NCBI GenBank assembly: GCA_016946835.1 | Contig: JACVTC010000003.1 | Coordinates: 209,501 to 273,500 of the forward strand | DNA length: 64,000 bases | Direction: 5' to 3' | DNA from: Neocallimastix lanati (nom. inval.) | Lineage: Eukaryota; Neocallimastigomycota; Neocallimastigomycetes; Neocallimastigales; Neocallimastigaceae | In this document: piece by piece, positions 31,875 through 43,432 of the stretch | How the letters are laid out: each line of letters opens with the position of its first letter | Numbering within the stretch: position 1 is the stretch's first letter | Notes under the pieces: model-generated | Told to the model about the DNA's origin: nothing | The model's input: only the letters and a program-made list of their open reading frames with translations | The model's database searches: none | Program-made: the position numbers and the translations under genes

Positions 31875-33137
31875 TAATTAATGATAAATATTAAAATAAT
31901 AAGCAAAAAAATTTTTTTTTTGTAGTACAAATTTTTAATTTTTTTTTTTAAATAAGAATAAATTTTATAAATAAATTTTTTTTTATATTAATAATTCTAA
32001 ATAATAAATTGTAATTTTTTTTTATGTTTATCAGTTTATTTTATTTTTTTTTTAATATATACATGTACAATATATATATATAGAATATATAAAATTAGAT
32101 TATTATTATTATTTTTCAAATAAGTGTATTATTTTTATGATGTTATATAATTAAATTTTTTTTTTTCGAAATTTTTATAATTGAAATTTTTTTTTGTGTG
32201 TGTTAAATTTTCTATTATTCGTTATATAATTAATTAAATTTTAATTAAAAAGAAAAATATAAATAAGCTGTCTTACAACTCTCTACGCGGGATAGTTGAA
32301 CACCCACACATAATACTTTATTGTTTTGATCTTGTTGATACTGGGAAGGATACGTTATTATCTTCTTTATTACTAACAATAAGTTAGCCAAATTAAAAAG
32401 AATTTAATATTGCTACCTTCTTTTTATTAAGTTTCTTAATAATTAACAATCGACATTATCAACTTATCAATAAAGAGCTAAGGGGACTTATTGTAAGAAG
32501 GGTTAACAAGCTATATATTTGATGGTTCAACACTATATAGTTTGGCTTGTATTTTAACTTTTTATTTAATATTTCATTAAATGTTATAACAAAGAATTAA
32601 TAGAATAATAAATATATACAAAAAAGAAATAAAAATAAAAATAAATATACATTATTATTATTATTTAAGTATTTATACAATTTGCTTTATGTTATATTAA
32701 TTATTTTAATAAAGGAAATAAATATATTAAATAAAATTAAATAAAGAAGTTATTACTACAAATAAATTTAAAAAAAAATTAAGATATACATATTTTGTGT
32801 ATTAATGCTTAAGAGAATATAATAAACATTAAAATTCATAATAAAAAGCTTCAGATTTTCAAATTGCGTTTTTGAGTCTGAATTTATTTTTTTTAGTTTC
32901 AGATTTTCGAAGGGTGTTTTCGAGTCTGAATTAATTTATCAGATTTTCAGAGAGAGATTCTGAGTCTGAATTATTATTGGAATAAAGAATTGGATTGTCA
33001 GAGGGTTTTCTGAGTCCATAATTATATTAGTATAAAACAAAGATAAATTTATTTTTTTTTGTTATTAAATATATTTTTAAAGTAAACATATTTTTAAATT
33101 GGATATCATAGCATTAATACCATTTTTAAATTTTCAA
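30842..33137 (+). other. Element 3 long 5' leader (2.3 kb)
   Basis: Contains the structured block shared with element 2 (30903-31066). A higher-G+C block follows (31255-31510), including a tRNA T-arm-like hairpin at 31475-31491 (TCAGG-TTCGATC-CCTGA). There are very long A tracts (31733-31768 and 31819-31870), a third higher-G+C block at 32270-32540, and the hairpin array before gag. No coding region is supported. Confidence 0.65.
32850..33018 (+). repeat. Array of four tandem hairpins before element 3 gag
   Basis: Units 32850-32882, 32898-32930, 32939-32969 and 32991-33018. Outer stems are TTCAGA/TCTGAA (twice), TCAGA/TCTGA, then TGGA/TCCA in unit 4. Inner stems are TCAA/TTGA, TCGA/TCGA, and TCAGA/TCTGA (twice). 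Both sides change together. Confidence 0.82.
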
Positions 33138-34034
33138 ATGGCTGAAAATAAAATCAATTTTAAAGAATTAAAAAAGGAATTAAAAGATATCGAGAAAATT
33201 TCAAAGGAAAATCTCGATATCAAATCTTGGGAATCAGAAATCCGATTATGGATAAAACTTGAGGAAGTTACTGATCCCAAAAAGATTTTTACCGCCTGCT
33301 TACTCACGTCTACTGGAGAGCCTCGCGAAGTTATCCAGGATTTAATTGAAAGTTACAGTACCGATTCTGAATCAGAAAGTGAGGACGAAGAAGAAGAAGA
33401 AGAATCTGATTCAGAAGAAAAGAAAAAAGATGAATATCCTTCCTTAAAGGAAATTGTAGAAGCAATAGAAACTTTTTATGGTCTTAAAGAAGACCAGAAT
33501 ATGTTACTTCGTGAGCTCCGTGCTTTAAGAATTAAAAGAAATGAGCGAGTAAAAGACTTTAATACTCGTTTCCGATCCATATATTTGAAATTAGATAAGA
33601 AAAGAAAGAAGCGAGTCAGTGTTCTCGATTATATTGATGCTCTTAGGAACAATGAAGAAGCTTGGAAAAAGGTCTCCCTTAAGGATGACATTTCTTTAAA
33701 TCGGGCGTTTGACATTGCCGAAAAAGTTGATAGAGTAATGAATTTGAGACCCTCAAAAGAGTACTCAACTGAAATTGTCAACCCAAGAATAAATATCAGG
33801 AATAATTATCAAAACAACAGAAAGGTAGTAAGAGAGAATTATGAAGTTAGAAGCCCAAAAAGAAATAAAGATTACGAATTGGAGGACTTAACAAAAAAAA
33901 TGAAAAATCTTACCATTAAAGCCTGTTTTTATTGTAGCGATCCAGGACATTTGCAGTATAATTGTCCTAAGTTAAATGCAATTATTCAAGAAAATAAGAA
34001 ACGGTTATATAGTGGAAAATCTTTAAACCATTAA
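33138..34034 (+). CDS. Gag, element 3, 298 aa
   Basis: The start is taken at ATG 33138 (MAENKINFKELKKELKDI), which aligns with the start of element 2 Gag; the in-frame extension to 33099 has no ATG. Glutamate/serine-rich acidic stretch near residues 73-100. Conserved LLRELRALRIKRNERVKDFN block. CCHC zinc knuckle CFYCSDPGHLQYNC near 265-278. It ends SLNH then TAA at 34032-34034, inside the frameshift signal. Confidence 0.9.
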   Translation: MAENKINFKELKKELKDIEKISKENLDIKSWESEIRLWIKLEEVTDPKKIFTACLLTSTGEPREVIQDLIESYSTDSESESEDEEEEEESDSEEKKKDEYPSLKEIVEAIETFYGLKEDQNMLLRELRALRIKRNERVKDFNTRFRSIYLKLDKKRKKRVSVLDYIDALRNNEEAWKKVSLKDDISLNRAFDIAEKVDRVMNLRPSKEYSTEIVNPRINIRNNYQNNRKVVRENYEVRSPKRNKDYELEDLTKKMKNLTIKACFYCSDPGHLQYNCPKLNAIIQENKKRLYSGKSLNH

Positions 34035-34074
34035 AAGGGAGAGGAAGCACTCCCTATAAAAATAAAATAGCTTC
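34022..34074 (+). promoter_or_regulatory. -1 ribosomal frameshift signal, element 3
   Basis: Heptamer T-TTA-AAC (34022-34028), 8-nt spacer with the gag TAA, stem 1 GGGAG (34037-34041)/CTCCC (34050-34054), stem 2 GAAGC (34044-34048)/GCTTC (34070-34074), 15-nt last loop. Stem 1 can gain a sixth pair here (A34036-T34055). Geometry is the same as in elements 2 and 4. Confidence 0.85.
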
Positions 34075-37000
34075 ATTACAATACAAATCCATTCCTAGTA
34101 GTACAAATGATTATAATAAGGAAGAAAAAGAAGATGCTTCCTATACTAATGAAACTCACAAAGAATCCGATAATGAGAATGATGTAGAATTTATAGTTAG
34201 TGCGACAAAAAGGAAGTTGACGACTAACGATGAAACTAGTGAAAATAATGAAAAGAGACAACGTAAAAGTCTCAAAGATAATCCTACCCCTATAACAACT
34301 CCTGCAATAAGAAAGATAAAAGAGAAGGAAATAGAAAATAGAATAATTGTTAAAAATAAAAATCAACTACATCCTTCGATAATGGCGCAGCCTAATATAA
34401 ATATTGAGAAAGCCAAAGAAAAACAAATTCGGAATAAAGAAAGAGCTAACTTTGGAAATAACAAGGGAAAAAGGAAGGAAAGGGAGGATAATATTACTAT
34501 AAGAGAAAAGCAAAGTCTGGATTCTTCAAAACAAAGAAATAGCATCAGTACTACTAGTGATAAAATGCATCAACGATTAAATAAATTAATCGATAATGAA
34601 AACGATAAAATTATTAAAACAAAACAAATCAATGAAATGGAAGTTATTGAAGTTCCTGAAAAGCTTAATGACGAAGGTCATGAGAATATTACATTACAGA
34701 AGCTCATAGATTTTCAAGAGCCTAAAGAAAAAGCAACAATTAGTAGAACGCTTAGGAACATCAAGATGTGTAAGGATCAGGAAGAATATGATGTTTTACA
34801 AGATTTGAATGAAACCAAGTGTAATATTAGTTTCGGTCAGCTCCTCAATGTTTCTCCAAAAGTCAGAAGTCAAGTAAGTCAAGGATTAAAATTAGAAAAA
34901 CCTGAAAAGAAAATAATAGGTGCATTAAACAATACTATTGCTGCTGCTACTTTGGTAAATAATATTGATCACTCTTATATTAGCAAAAGTAAGGAAACCT
35001 CAGAAGAAGATATTGCCATGGTTGATGTAACAGTAGATGAAATTCCTGGTAAAGCACTTATTGATTCTTGTAGTAACCTCAATGTTATCACAAAAAAATT
35101 TTATGAGAAATTACCTGGAAATTATGAAGAAGTAGGTATTAGTCGTGGAAGGATACGTTTAGCGACTAAGAATGATGAGTATTCGGAAGGAATCATTGTA
35201 CGAATACCTGTTAAGATTAATGATTATAAAATGATAGTAGATTTTCGAATAATTGATGATGATGACCCATTTTATGATTTGTTGATTAATTTTCAAACTC
35301 AAGTAGAACACAATCTTTTTATCCATCCTATAAGATATAGTTTATGTCAATTTAATTCTCAAGGACTAATCGACGTTATAGCTCCTATTAATAATAATTT
35401 CCAAGAAGAAGAAAAATTAGTATGTATAGTAAGGAAAATACTTGAAGATGAAGACACAACTAATGAATTAAAGAAACTTGAAGGTCTATCTCCGCAAGAG
35501 TATATCCATGATGAAAAATTTTTAGCAAGCCTTTGTAAAGATTATAAAGATGTAATAGTAAAATTACTTGAAGAAAACTTGGACATTATAGCGACATCTT
35601 CTGAAGAATTAACACCGTCAGACTTGGCCCCTCATAAAATTAACTTGAAAGCGAACGCAAAACCTGTTAAACAAAGATGTTACAGAGTAACCAAATTTAA
35701 ATCTGATATTATTAAAGAAGAACTAATTAAACTTATTAAGAAAAAGCTAGTTGTACCATCATATTCAGAATGGTCTTCACCTGTTGTTGTGGTCCCAAAG
35801 GCTAATGGAAAATGGAGATTGTGTGTGGACTACCGCAAGGTGAATGATCTAACCGAAAAAGACTCTTATGCCCTTCCTTATATTGACGAGATATTTGACA
35901 GTCTAGATGGTGCCAAAATCTTTACTACTATGGATCTATACTCAGGTTACCATCAAATCCTAATGGACGAAGAAAGTGTTGAAATAACCAGTTTTACAAC
36001 CAAATTTGGCAACTACCAATTCAAAGTTATGCCTTTTGGATTAACTGGAGCTCCGGCTACCTTCCAACGGGAAATGAATAGAATTTTATTTCCTTTAATT
36101 GGAAAATGTGTTTTCAACTTTATTGATGATATACTTATATATTCAAAAACTGTCGAAGAACATATCCAACACATAAAACAAGTATTAGCAATCTTCAAGG
36201 AACATAAATTAAAAATTAATATTGAAAAATGTCACTTTATGCAAACGGAAGTTGAAGTTCTTGGTCACAAGATTTCTACTAAGGGTCTTAGTCCTCAAAA
36301 TAGTAAAATTGAAGCAATTAAAGCCTGGAAAGAACCCACGAATATACATGAGTTAAGATCATTCTTAGGTGCTGTAGGATATTATAGGAACTTTATAAAT
36401 GAATATGCTCAAACCTCAGCTCCTCTTTGTAAGCTATTAAGAAAAGGCGTAAAATATAAATGGAATAATGAACAAAAACAAAGTTTTACCAAATTAAAAG
36501 AAAAATTAATTAATGCTCCTATTTTAAAATATCCTGATTTTTCCAAAGAATTCATTATTCGAACAGATGCATCGGAAAGTATTGGTGGAGTTTTATTGCA
36601 GAAAGACGAATCGGAAATAGAACACCCGATTCATTTCATTAGCCGTAGCTTAACCAAAGCAGAAAAGAATTATGGAATAACCGATTTGGAAGGAACGGCT
36701 TTATATTATTGTATTACTAAATTAAAACCTTATATTATGGGAAGCCCCTTTAGAACCATAGTTTTTACAGATCACAAACCTCTACTAGGTTTATTTAATA
36801 ATAAGGAACCGAATAATGCACGACAAACAAGATGGTGTTTGACTGCAAGTATGCTAAAAGTGGATATTCGCTATGAGCAAGGTAAAAAGAATGTAGTAGC
36901 CGACGCTTTATCTAGAATGAAGAACGATAAAGAACAAAAGGTATTAGCTATAAAAACGAATAAAGATGATGAAAATGATTCACTTTCTAAAGTAATTAAA

Positions 37001-38137
37001 GAATTTATTGAAGAAAAATTTACAAAGATTGATGGTATAGATTATTTTATAGATGGAAATAATTATAGAAAACTTGTTACCGAAACAAATGAAAAACTAA
37101 AATTAATTATCGAAGCACATCATGTTGGCCATGAAGGTTATTATAAAACATATCAAAGACTTAGAAAAAGTTACTACTGGAATGATATGGTCAACGATAT
37201 AAAACGGATAATTTCAAAATGCGAAAAATGTCAGTTAAATCGCCCTCAGCCATATCCAGAACCAACCGAAAACATTCCAACAGAAGTTGAAGGACCTTTT
37301 ACTCATCTTGGACTTGATATTATTGGTCCCTTAATAAAGACTGGTAATAAAAACCAATATATCATTGTTGCGGTGGATTATTTCACAAAGTGGGTGGAGG
37401 CTGAACCTACTGAAAATATTACATCTAAGGACATTATTAAGTTTTTAATAAATGTTTTCGCTAGACATGGAGTTCCTCAAGTCATTACAACGGATAATGG
37501 CGTTCAATTCGCATCGGATATGACTAAAATATTCCTGGACTTATATGATGTTTACGTAAAATTTACCACTACCTATCACCCAGAAAGTAATGGATTGGTT
37601 GAAAATAGGAATAAAGAAATTGGTAAATTATTGAGATTACTTGGTGAAGAAAATAAAGACTGGGATGAGGTATTACCTTCAGCCTTGTGGGCCCTTAGAA
37701 CTACAAAGAATTCTGTAACCAAACATTCTAGCTTCGAATTAGTTTATGGTCGTGAGGATCAACAGCCTTTCGACATTGCTGCTAGACCTACACAAGGAGT
37801 GAATAAATCTTCAGATGAAATTCTTTTAGAAAAATTTATCTCACATTATAGGTGGACCATGGAAGCAGCTGAAAATGTAAAGAACGCAAGTAAATATTGG
37901 GCCAATCGAAGGGAAGAAAAAAATAGCATGAAAAATTCCAAAAACATAAGAATCGGTGATTTAGTTCTTGTTCGAAATTTTAGTCGTTCTAAATTAGAAC
38001 CTTATTTTGTCGGTCCTTTAAAAGTAATAAAAAAACAATTTAATACCGTAACACTTGCGGACCCAAATACTATGATTCAAATGAATCGTAATGTCCATTT
38101 GAAAAATATAGTAAAGTATAACTCAGCTATAGATTAG
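34022..38137 (+). CDS. Pol, element 3: protease, RT, RNase H, integrase
   Basis: In the -1 frame relative to gag and open from the slippery site to TAG at 38137; the frame has no early ATG, which supports expression only as a Gag-Pol fusion. Order: charged linker, protease with LIDSCSNLN, RT (MDLYSGYHQ, FIDDILIYS), RNase H, integrase and a GPF-type end. RNase H reads IRTDASESIGG, one residue shorter than element 2, and continues with FTDHKPLLG. Integrase has HHVGHEG, CEKCQLN, LGLDIIGP, TTDNGVQF and NGLVENRN. The short end module is LEPYFVGPLKV. No premature stop is seen. The protease DSC variant is shared with elements 2 and 4. Confidence 0.93.
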   Translation, partial: FKPLKGRGSTPYKNKIASLQYKSIPSSTNDYNKEEKEDASYTNETHKESDNENDVEFIVSATKRKLTTNDETSENNEKRQRKSLKDNPTPITTPAIRKIKEKEIENRIIVKNKNQLHPSIMAQPNINIEKAKEKQIRNKERANFGNNKGKRKEREDNITIREKQSLDSSKQRNSISTTSDKMHQRLNKLIDNENDKIIKTKQINEMEVIEVPEKLNDEGHENITLQKLIDFQEPKEKATISRTLRNIKMCKDQEEYDVLQDLNETKCNISFGQLLNVSPKVRSQVSQGLKLEKPEKKIIGALNNTIAAATLVNNIDHSYISKSKETSEEDIAMVDVTVDEIPGKALIDSCSNLNVITKKFYEKLPGNYEEVGISRGRIRLATKNDEYSEGIIVRIPVKINDYKMIVDFRIIDDDDPFYDLLINFQTQVEHNLFIHPIRYSLCQFNSQGLIDVIAPINNNFQEEEKLVCIVRKILEDEDTTNELKKLEGLSPQEYIHDEKFLASLCKDYKDVIVKLLEENLDIIATSSEELTPSDLAPHKINLKANAKPVKQRCYRVTKFKSDIIKEELIKLIKKKLVVPSYSEWSSPVVVVPKANGKWRLCVDYRKVNDLTEKDSYALPYIDEIFDSLDGAKIFTTMDLYSGYHQILMDEESVEITSFTTKFGNYQFKVMPFGLTGAPATFQREMNRILFPLIGKCVFNFIDDILIYSKTVEEHIQHIKQVLAIFKEHKLKINIEKCHFMQTEVEVLGHKISTKGLSPQNSKIEAIKAWKEPTNIHELRSFLGAVGYYRNFINEYAQTSAPLCKLLRKGVKYKWNNEQKQSFTKLKEKLINAPILKYPDFSKEFIIRTDASESIGGVLLQKDESEIEHPIHFISRSLTKAEKNYGITDLEGTALYYCITKLKPYIMGSPFRTIVFTDHKPLLGLFNNKEPNNARQTRWCLTASMLKVDIRYEQGKKNVVADALSRMKNDKEQKVLAIKTNKDDENDSLSKVIKEFIEEKFTKIDGIDYFIDGNNYRKLVTETNEKLKLIIEAHHVGHEGYYKTYQRLRKSYYWNDMVNDIKRIISKCEKCQLNRPQPYPEPTENIPTEVEGPFTHLGLDIIGPLIKTGNKNQYIIVAVDYFTKWVEAEPTENITSKDIIKFLINVFARHGVPQVITTDNGVQFASDMTKIFLDLYDVYVKFTTTYHPESNGLVENRNKEIGKLLRLLGEENKDWDEVLPSALWALRTTKNSVTKHSSFELVYGREDQQPFDIAARPTQGVNKSSDEILLEKFISHYRWTMEAAENVKNASKYWANRREEKNSMKNSKNIRIGDLVLVRNFSRSKLEPYFVGPLKVIKKQFNTVTLADPNTMIQMNRNVHLKNIVKYNSAID

Positions 38138-38160
38138 CTTGAGTCTTAGTGGGGGCATCT

Positions 38161-39000
38161 TGGTAAAGAACGAACATATAATGGATTATTAATTAGAATT
38201 TCAACTTACTTTAGAATCCATTATATTATTCTTTACTTAATATTACTTTACTATATTTTCTATACTAAAATATTTTCTAAATATATTTATTTTTTTTATA
38301 TTTTTATTAAAAGTTTCTAAAATATTATCAATAATTTTATATTTTTATTATTAATATCAATATCTATAATTTAACCTTAAATTTTATTATTTTATTAAAG
38401 TGTTTATTATCAATATTAATATTTTATTTTTATTTTCAAATATATTATTATATTATTATTATATTGTATCAATATTAAACTTGTATTCTTTTTAGTATTT
38501 TATTTTATTTTTAAATTGATTATTTTATATTTTTATTCCCCACAAATAAAATCAAATCTTAATTGATTAATAATAAATATTAAATATATTATAGTTTTTA
38601 AATTTATTTTATATAAAATATAAGAATATTATATTAACATTCTTGATTAAAATAACTTTATTTTTCTGTAAAATCTTTTTAAATTTTGTTTGTTACTTTT
38701 CGTATATATTAAATAATTTAGTTTTAGTATATGAAAAATAATATAAAATTATGTAAACAAAATTTATTAAAATAAAAATACTTATGAATTAGTTAATTTA
38801 AATTAATATAAAATTTTAAGTAATTAGTAATAGTAAATATTTTTTTTTAAATATGATAATAAAATGTAGAAAGGCTTTACATATTTATTTTTTTTCAAAA
38901 AGTATAAATAAGTGAAGTTTTTCAATAATTAAAATGTAGACAGAAAAATATTGAAAATAAATAATTAAATAAAAATTCTAATAAAACCCGAACCATAACA
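38161..39000 (+). repeat. Element 3 right LTR, 840 bp
   Basis: Same length and, where compared, the same sequence as the left LTR. Preceded by the conserved GGGGGCATCT. Confidence 0.93.
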
Positions 39001-39004
39001 TTTT

Positions 39005-39469
39005 TGATACGTGACCACTATAAAAATGGTATTTAGGTAGATTCTTTAGGTTAAAGAAGTACTTAAATATTATTGGTCAATAATAATTTTATAATAATAT
39101 ATATAATTTTAGAATAATAATTATTAAACGGAGAATTCTTTTATTTATAAGTTTATACTTATGATAAATTAATTCTCATAAATAGCTATTTTATATTTTA
39201 TTTTAGTATAGTTAAAAAGAGATATTATATATATTTGAGATAATTAATTATAATATTTATATAAGAGAGTAATAATAATAATTTATGTAATAATTAATAA
39301 TTAATAATAAATAAAGAGAACATTAAAAAGATATATTTATTACTTTATTTTGTATTATTGTATGTGTTATTTCTAATTAATATTAGAATATATTATTTTG
39401 TCATAATTCCTTATTGTCATTGCCCATAAATAAATATTAATTTAGATACATAAATAAAATACCGTATCA
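39005..39469. repeat. Solo LTR of a different family, 465 bp
   Basis: TGATACG...CGTATCA ends (7-bp inverted repeat), flanked by TTTT and TTTTT. The sequence is not related to the other LTRs in the window. An internal inverted pair GAGAATT/AATTCTC lies around 39132-39178. Confidence 0.8.
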
Positions 39470-39492
39470 TTTTTAAGATTCGTTACAACTAT

Positions 39493-39715
39493 CAAAATAC
39501 CAAAATTTAAGAAATATTGCATTTCCATTAAATAATCTAATAACGGAGCTACGCTCATCTAACTTAAATATTGAATCTTATTTATATATATATATATATA
39601 TAAATACATAAAAAAATAATAAATAAATAAATTATTAATTAAAATATTTTTAAAATTTGATATTATAAATAAATATAGAAATATATACAAAATAAAATTA
39701 ATATAAAAAAATTCA

Positions 39716-39756
<41 letters not shown>

Positions 39757-41081
39757 TAATAATAATAATAATAATAAAAGTTATATATTTAATTATACCT
39801 GAGGCTAAAGCATCTTTTACTTCTTTAATTTTATTAAGTGCATCTATTGCTTCTTGATCTGTATAATTTGGATAAGGTGAATCTTTTGTTTTTCTAAATG
39901 AATAAATAACTTCTTGTGCTGAAATTAATGTTGTTTCATATTCTATATATTTATTAAATAATATATTTATTTTATTTAACATATTTAATTTAATTTTACA
40001 TTTATATTATATATATAAATATATTTTATTTTTTTTATTATTCATTTTCATTTTTATTTAATATTTTTATATACCAGAAAATAATCCATTATATCCAATT
40101 AAATCATAATTTCCATTATTAATTTCATTTTTTAGTATATAACTTCCTGTTTCTATCAATTCATCCCAAGTTTCAGGTATTTCTTTTCCATATTTATTTA
40201 AAAGTTTACTATTTGAATATAATACAGAGTAGCTTACATAAAATGGCTTTTTATATATGTATATTCATTTCATAAAATAAATTTTTATTAATTTTTATTA
40301 TTTTATATCATTATATCATTATATCATTATTATTATTATTATTATTGAATTTTTATTTATAAATAAATATTTTTTATTCAATATATTATTATAATAATTA
40401 TTTATTAATTTAAAATTAGATTAATAGTATAAACATATAAATGTATATATTAAATAGTAATATACGTATTGAAAATTGTATATAAATAAGAATATATAAA
40501 ATTTTCTATAATCAAATTATTTTTATTTTATATATATATATTATTTTGTTTTATTTTATTTTTAATTTTACCAATCCAACCCATTTTCCTTTATATGTAC
40601 AAGATTGAGATGTAATACCTGATGAATACATAGAGATATGTTCTTCTGGTAACCAATATCTTAAATCTTCCAATAAATTAGAATATCTTGGAGAATACAT
40701 AGTATCATAAAAAATCAAATCATATTTAGTTGATCCTTTATTTAATAAGGCCTCTAAAGTAGAACCATAATCACTTGCATAGCTTGTTGAATTATTAGGA
40801 GTATATAATTCTATATGTAAATTTATATCAATATTATTATTTCTTGTATATTCGTTAAACTTGTTTGCAAATATTGTATAATATTGAAGTTCTTCAATAT
40901 ATGCAAATACAATTCCATTTAATTGTATAGCAAAACATATTTCTATAGTATTATTTAACAATAAAATGAAATATTAAATTCATTTCTTTATTTTTAACAA
41001 AAAAAATATATATATTATAATTAATTATTTACTTTTTATTAAAACCAATAAGAATATCAAATTAAAAATTAAATAATTCAT
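39493..41081 (-). pseudogene. 5' part of SBP-7TM receptor gene 1
   Basis: Exons on the minus strand: 41033-41081 (signal peptide, ATG at 41081), 40572-40942, 40075-40246, 39799-39942 and the first 66 nt of the last exon, 39493-39558. All lengths and phases equal those of the intact paralogue. It encodes the secretion signal and most of the substrate-binding domain (YDLIFYDTMYSPRYS, KGKWVGL, ETWDELIETGSYILK). The last exon is cut at the ACTAT duplication (39488-39492), and its continuation is 25 kb away at 14675-13249. Apart from the insertion I see no damage. Transcription from the native promoter would give at best a truncated, soluble binding domain. Confidence 0.88.
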
Positions 41082-41132
41082 AATTGATATAATACTTTTC
41101 CCTTTTATTTATTTTTTTTTTATTTTTTTTAT

Positions 41133-41163
<31 letters not shown>

Positions 41164-41515
41164 ATATTTTAATATTATATATTATTTGATATAATAAAAA
41201 ATTTATTTATTTTAAATACTTTTATTCATATATATAATTATTAAAATAAATAAAATAATATTTTTATTATTTTAATAATCTTTTATTACTTTAAAATCGA
41301 ATTTTATCATTTAAAATAAAATTATACTAATTCCTATTTCAATTTTTAAAAATGTTTAAATAATTAGCGAAATAAAGAAAAAATTATTTAAAAATATTAT
41401 AATAATGCATATTCAAATATAATAGAAATTAAATATGGGAAAAAAAAAGTTTAGAAATAAAAACAGTTGTTTTTAATAAAAAATTAAAATAAATTAAAAA
41501 GTATTTTAAATAAAC

Positions 41516-41569
<54 letters not shown>

Positions 41570-42902
41570 CTAAAATTATTTTAAACTTAAATTTTAAAAC
41601 TCAATTTCATTTAGTATAAAAATTATTATTGTATATTTGCATATTAAATATAATTTTAATTCTAAATGAAATTGAAATTATAAAATATCTTTAATATATA
41701 TTTATTTCATATTATTTATATATAATTTATATTTGTGGATATATTAAAAAATTAAAATAAATAAAAATTAAAAATTGGTTTTTAAAAAGTTTATTTATAT
41801 ATTAGAGTTTAAATTAAAATGACATATATATTTTGTTAAATAAATACTAATTTATTAATATATTAATGGTTCCTTATCCAAAAAAAAAAAATAAAAAAAA
41901 AAAAAAAAAAAAATTAACCTCTGTTTAATAAATTAAGCGAAGGATCGTTATTACTAGGATTATTTACATATAAAAATTATAGTTTAATAATAAACTAAAT
42001 ATAAAATAATAATATATAGATATTCTAATAATATCAACTATATATATTTATATTATATATTATAATATATAATATAATATATAATAGCTATTAATTATAA
42101 TAAAATTATAAAATATATAAAATAAAATAACTATTCTAATTAATATATAATTGAATATATATTAATATATAATTCAAATGATAAATTATTATAAAAATTA
42201 TTATTAAGAAAAAAAATAAATTTCAATATTTAATAATTATTATTAAATATACAAATATTATATTTGTTTTATATCACCGATAATATTAAATAGATATCTT
42301 TTGATTAATTTTTATTATATATAAATCAATATAATATCTTCAACGTAACAAGCACGACATTAGTCTATTAATTAGTAGGTTAATTTAACTAAAATAATTA
42401 TATCCTTATTAAATAGAAAAGAAATATAAATATAAAATAGTTATTTAACAAGAAAATCCATTAGATAGATGAAAAATTTTATCTTCAAAAAATATACAAA
42501 GGAATAAAATAAATTAAACTAGTTTAAAATTAATATATGGAATACTTTATCAGTTACCAATTTACATGATTTATTAACTAATTATATTGACCATTGTGTA
42601 AATATATATATATATCTTTTTTTTTTTTTTTTATTTTATATTTTATCATTTTATACTACAGTTAAAACTATTATGCATACTGTAATAATCGATCTTAAAA
42701 AAATTACATTAAATTTATTATTTAGAAAATAAAATATTTGTTTATAATTTATATAAATTTATAATAAATGAAATAAGGTTTGTAAAATCAATTTTTTAAA
42801 TATAAAATTTTTAAAAATATTTCATAAATAAAATGCTTATTTTTAATTTATAAATTTAGAATAGATAGAATAAGGTTTTCTATTTAATATTAATATTTAT
42901 TT

Positions 42903-42943
<41 letters not shown>

Positions 42944-43432
42944 ATTACAATTGTCAATATAAAATATTTTGATTTTTATCTTGTTATTGAATTATTATTG
43001 TCAAATTCTAATATAAATTATCAATTTTTTCAAATGTAAAAATTCAAAAATATTTTATAATTCAAAATAAAAAAAAGATAATTAGGTTACAAAAAAAAAA
43101 GTATAGTAATACTGATATAAAATAATATTAATTTATTATTTCTATATATATTTTAAAATCAAATAATATTTTTTAAATAATAAATATATATATATATATA
43201 ATTAACTTAAAATTATTTTTATAATTTTCTTTTTTTTAGTATTGTTTTTTATATTGTTTTGTTTTATTTTGTTTGTTTATTTGTTTGGCTTGTCTAGTTT
43301 GTTTTTATTTGTTGTTTTTTTAATTATTTAAATTTTAATAATTGTCTTTAGAAATATAAATTAAAATAATAATTTAAAAATTCATTATATTCTTTTCATA
43401 CTATTTTATCATAAAAATTGCCTTCCATATTT
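41082..43432. other. Spacer between the two receptor genes
   Basis: AT-rich, no coding region. The first part (to about 41820) resembles the upstream region of gene 2 (46465-46990), so the tandem duplication included roughly 0.5-0.7 kb of promoter. A and T tracts at 41518-41562 and 42906-42939. Confidence 0.65.

Larger units (their letters stand above)
29978..39000 (+). mobile_element. Ty3/Gypsy LTR retrotransposon, element 3, apparently intact
   Basis: LTRs 29978-30817 and 38161-39000, both 840 bp, starting TGGTAAAGAACG and ending CCATAACA. It is related to elements 2 and 4 but clearly a separate family in LTR and leader sequence. Gag and pol are open and linked by a -1 frameshift signal. 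Equal LTR length and the near-identical sequence point to recent insertion. Confidence 0.93.
14676..39487. mobile_element. 24.8 kb nest of LTR retrotransposons inside receptor gene 1
   Basis: Outer borders: TGTAACGAAT at 14676 and ATTCGTTACA ending at 39487, flanked by a perfect 5-bp duplication ACTAT (14671-14675 and 39488-39492). The intact paralogue shows the empty site with a single ACTAT. The outer element is a minus-strand chromovirus (element 1). Its right LTR holds, in series, element 2, a solo LTR, element 3 and another solo LTR, each separated by exactly four T plus the T of the next TG. Confidence 0.92.

Noticed and set aside
33099-33137. N-terminal extension of element 3 Gag
   Set aside because: No ATG at 33099; ATG 33138 aligns with the element 2 start.
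39713-39798. Poly-isoleucine extension of a receptor exon (also 45051-45172)
   Set aside because: This is intron sequence ((AAT)n microsatellite) after a good GTATAA donor; the spliced reading keeps frame with the next exon.
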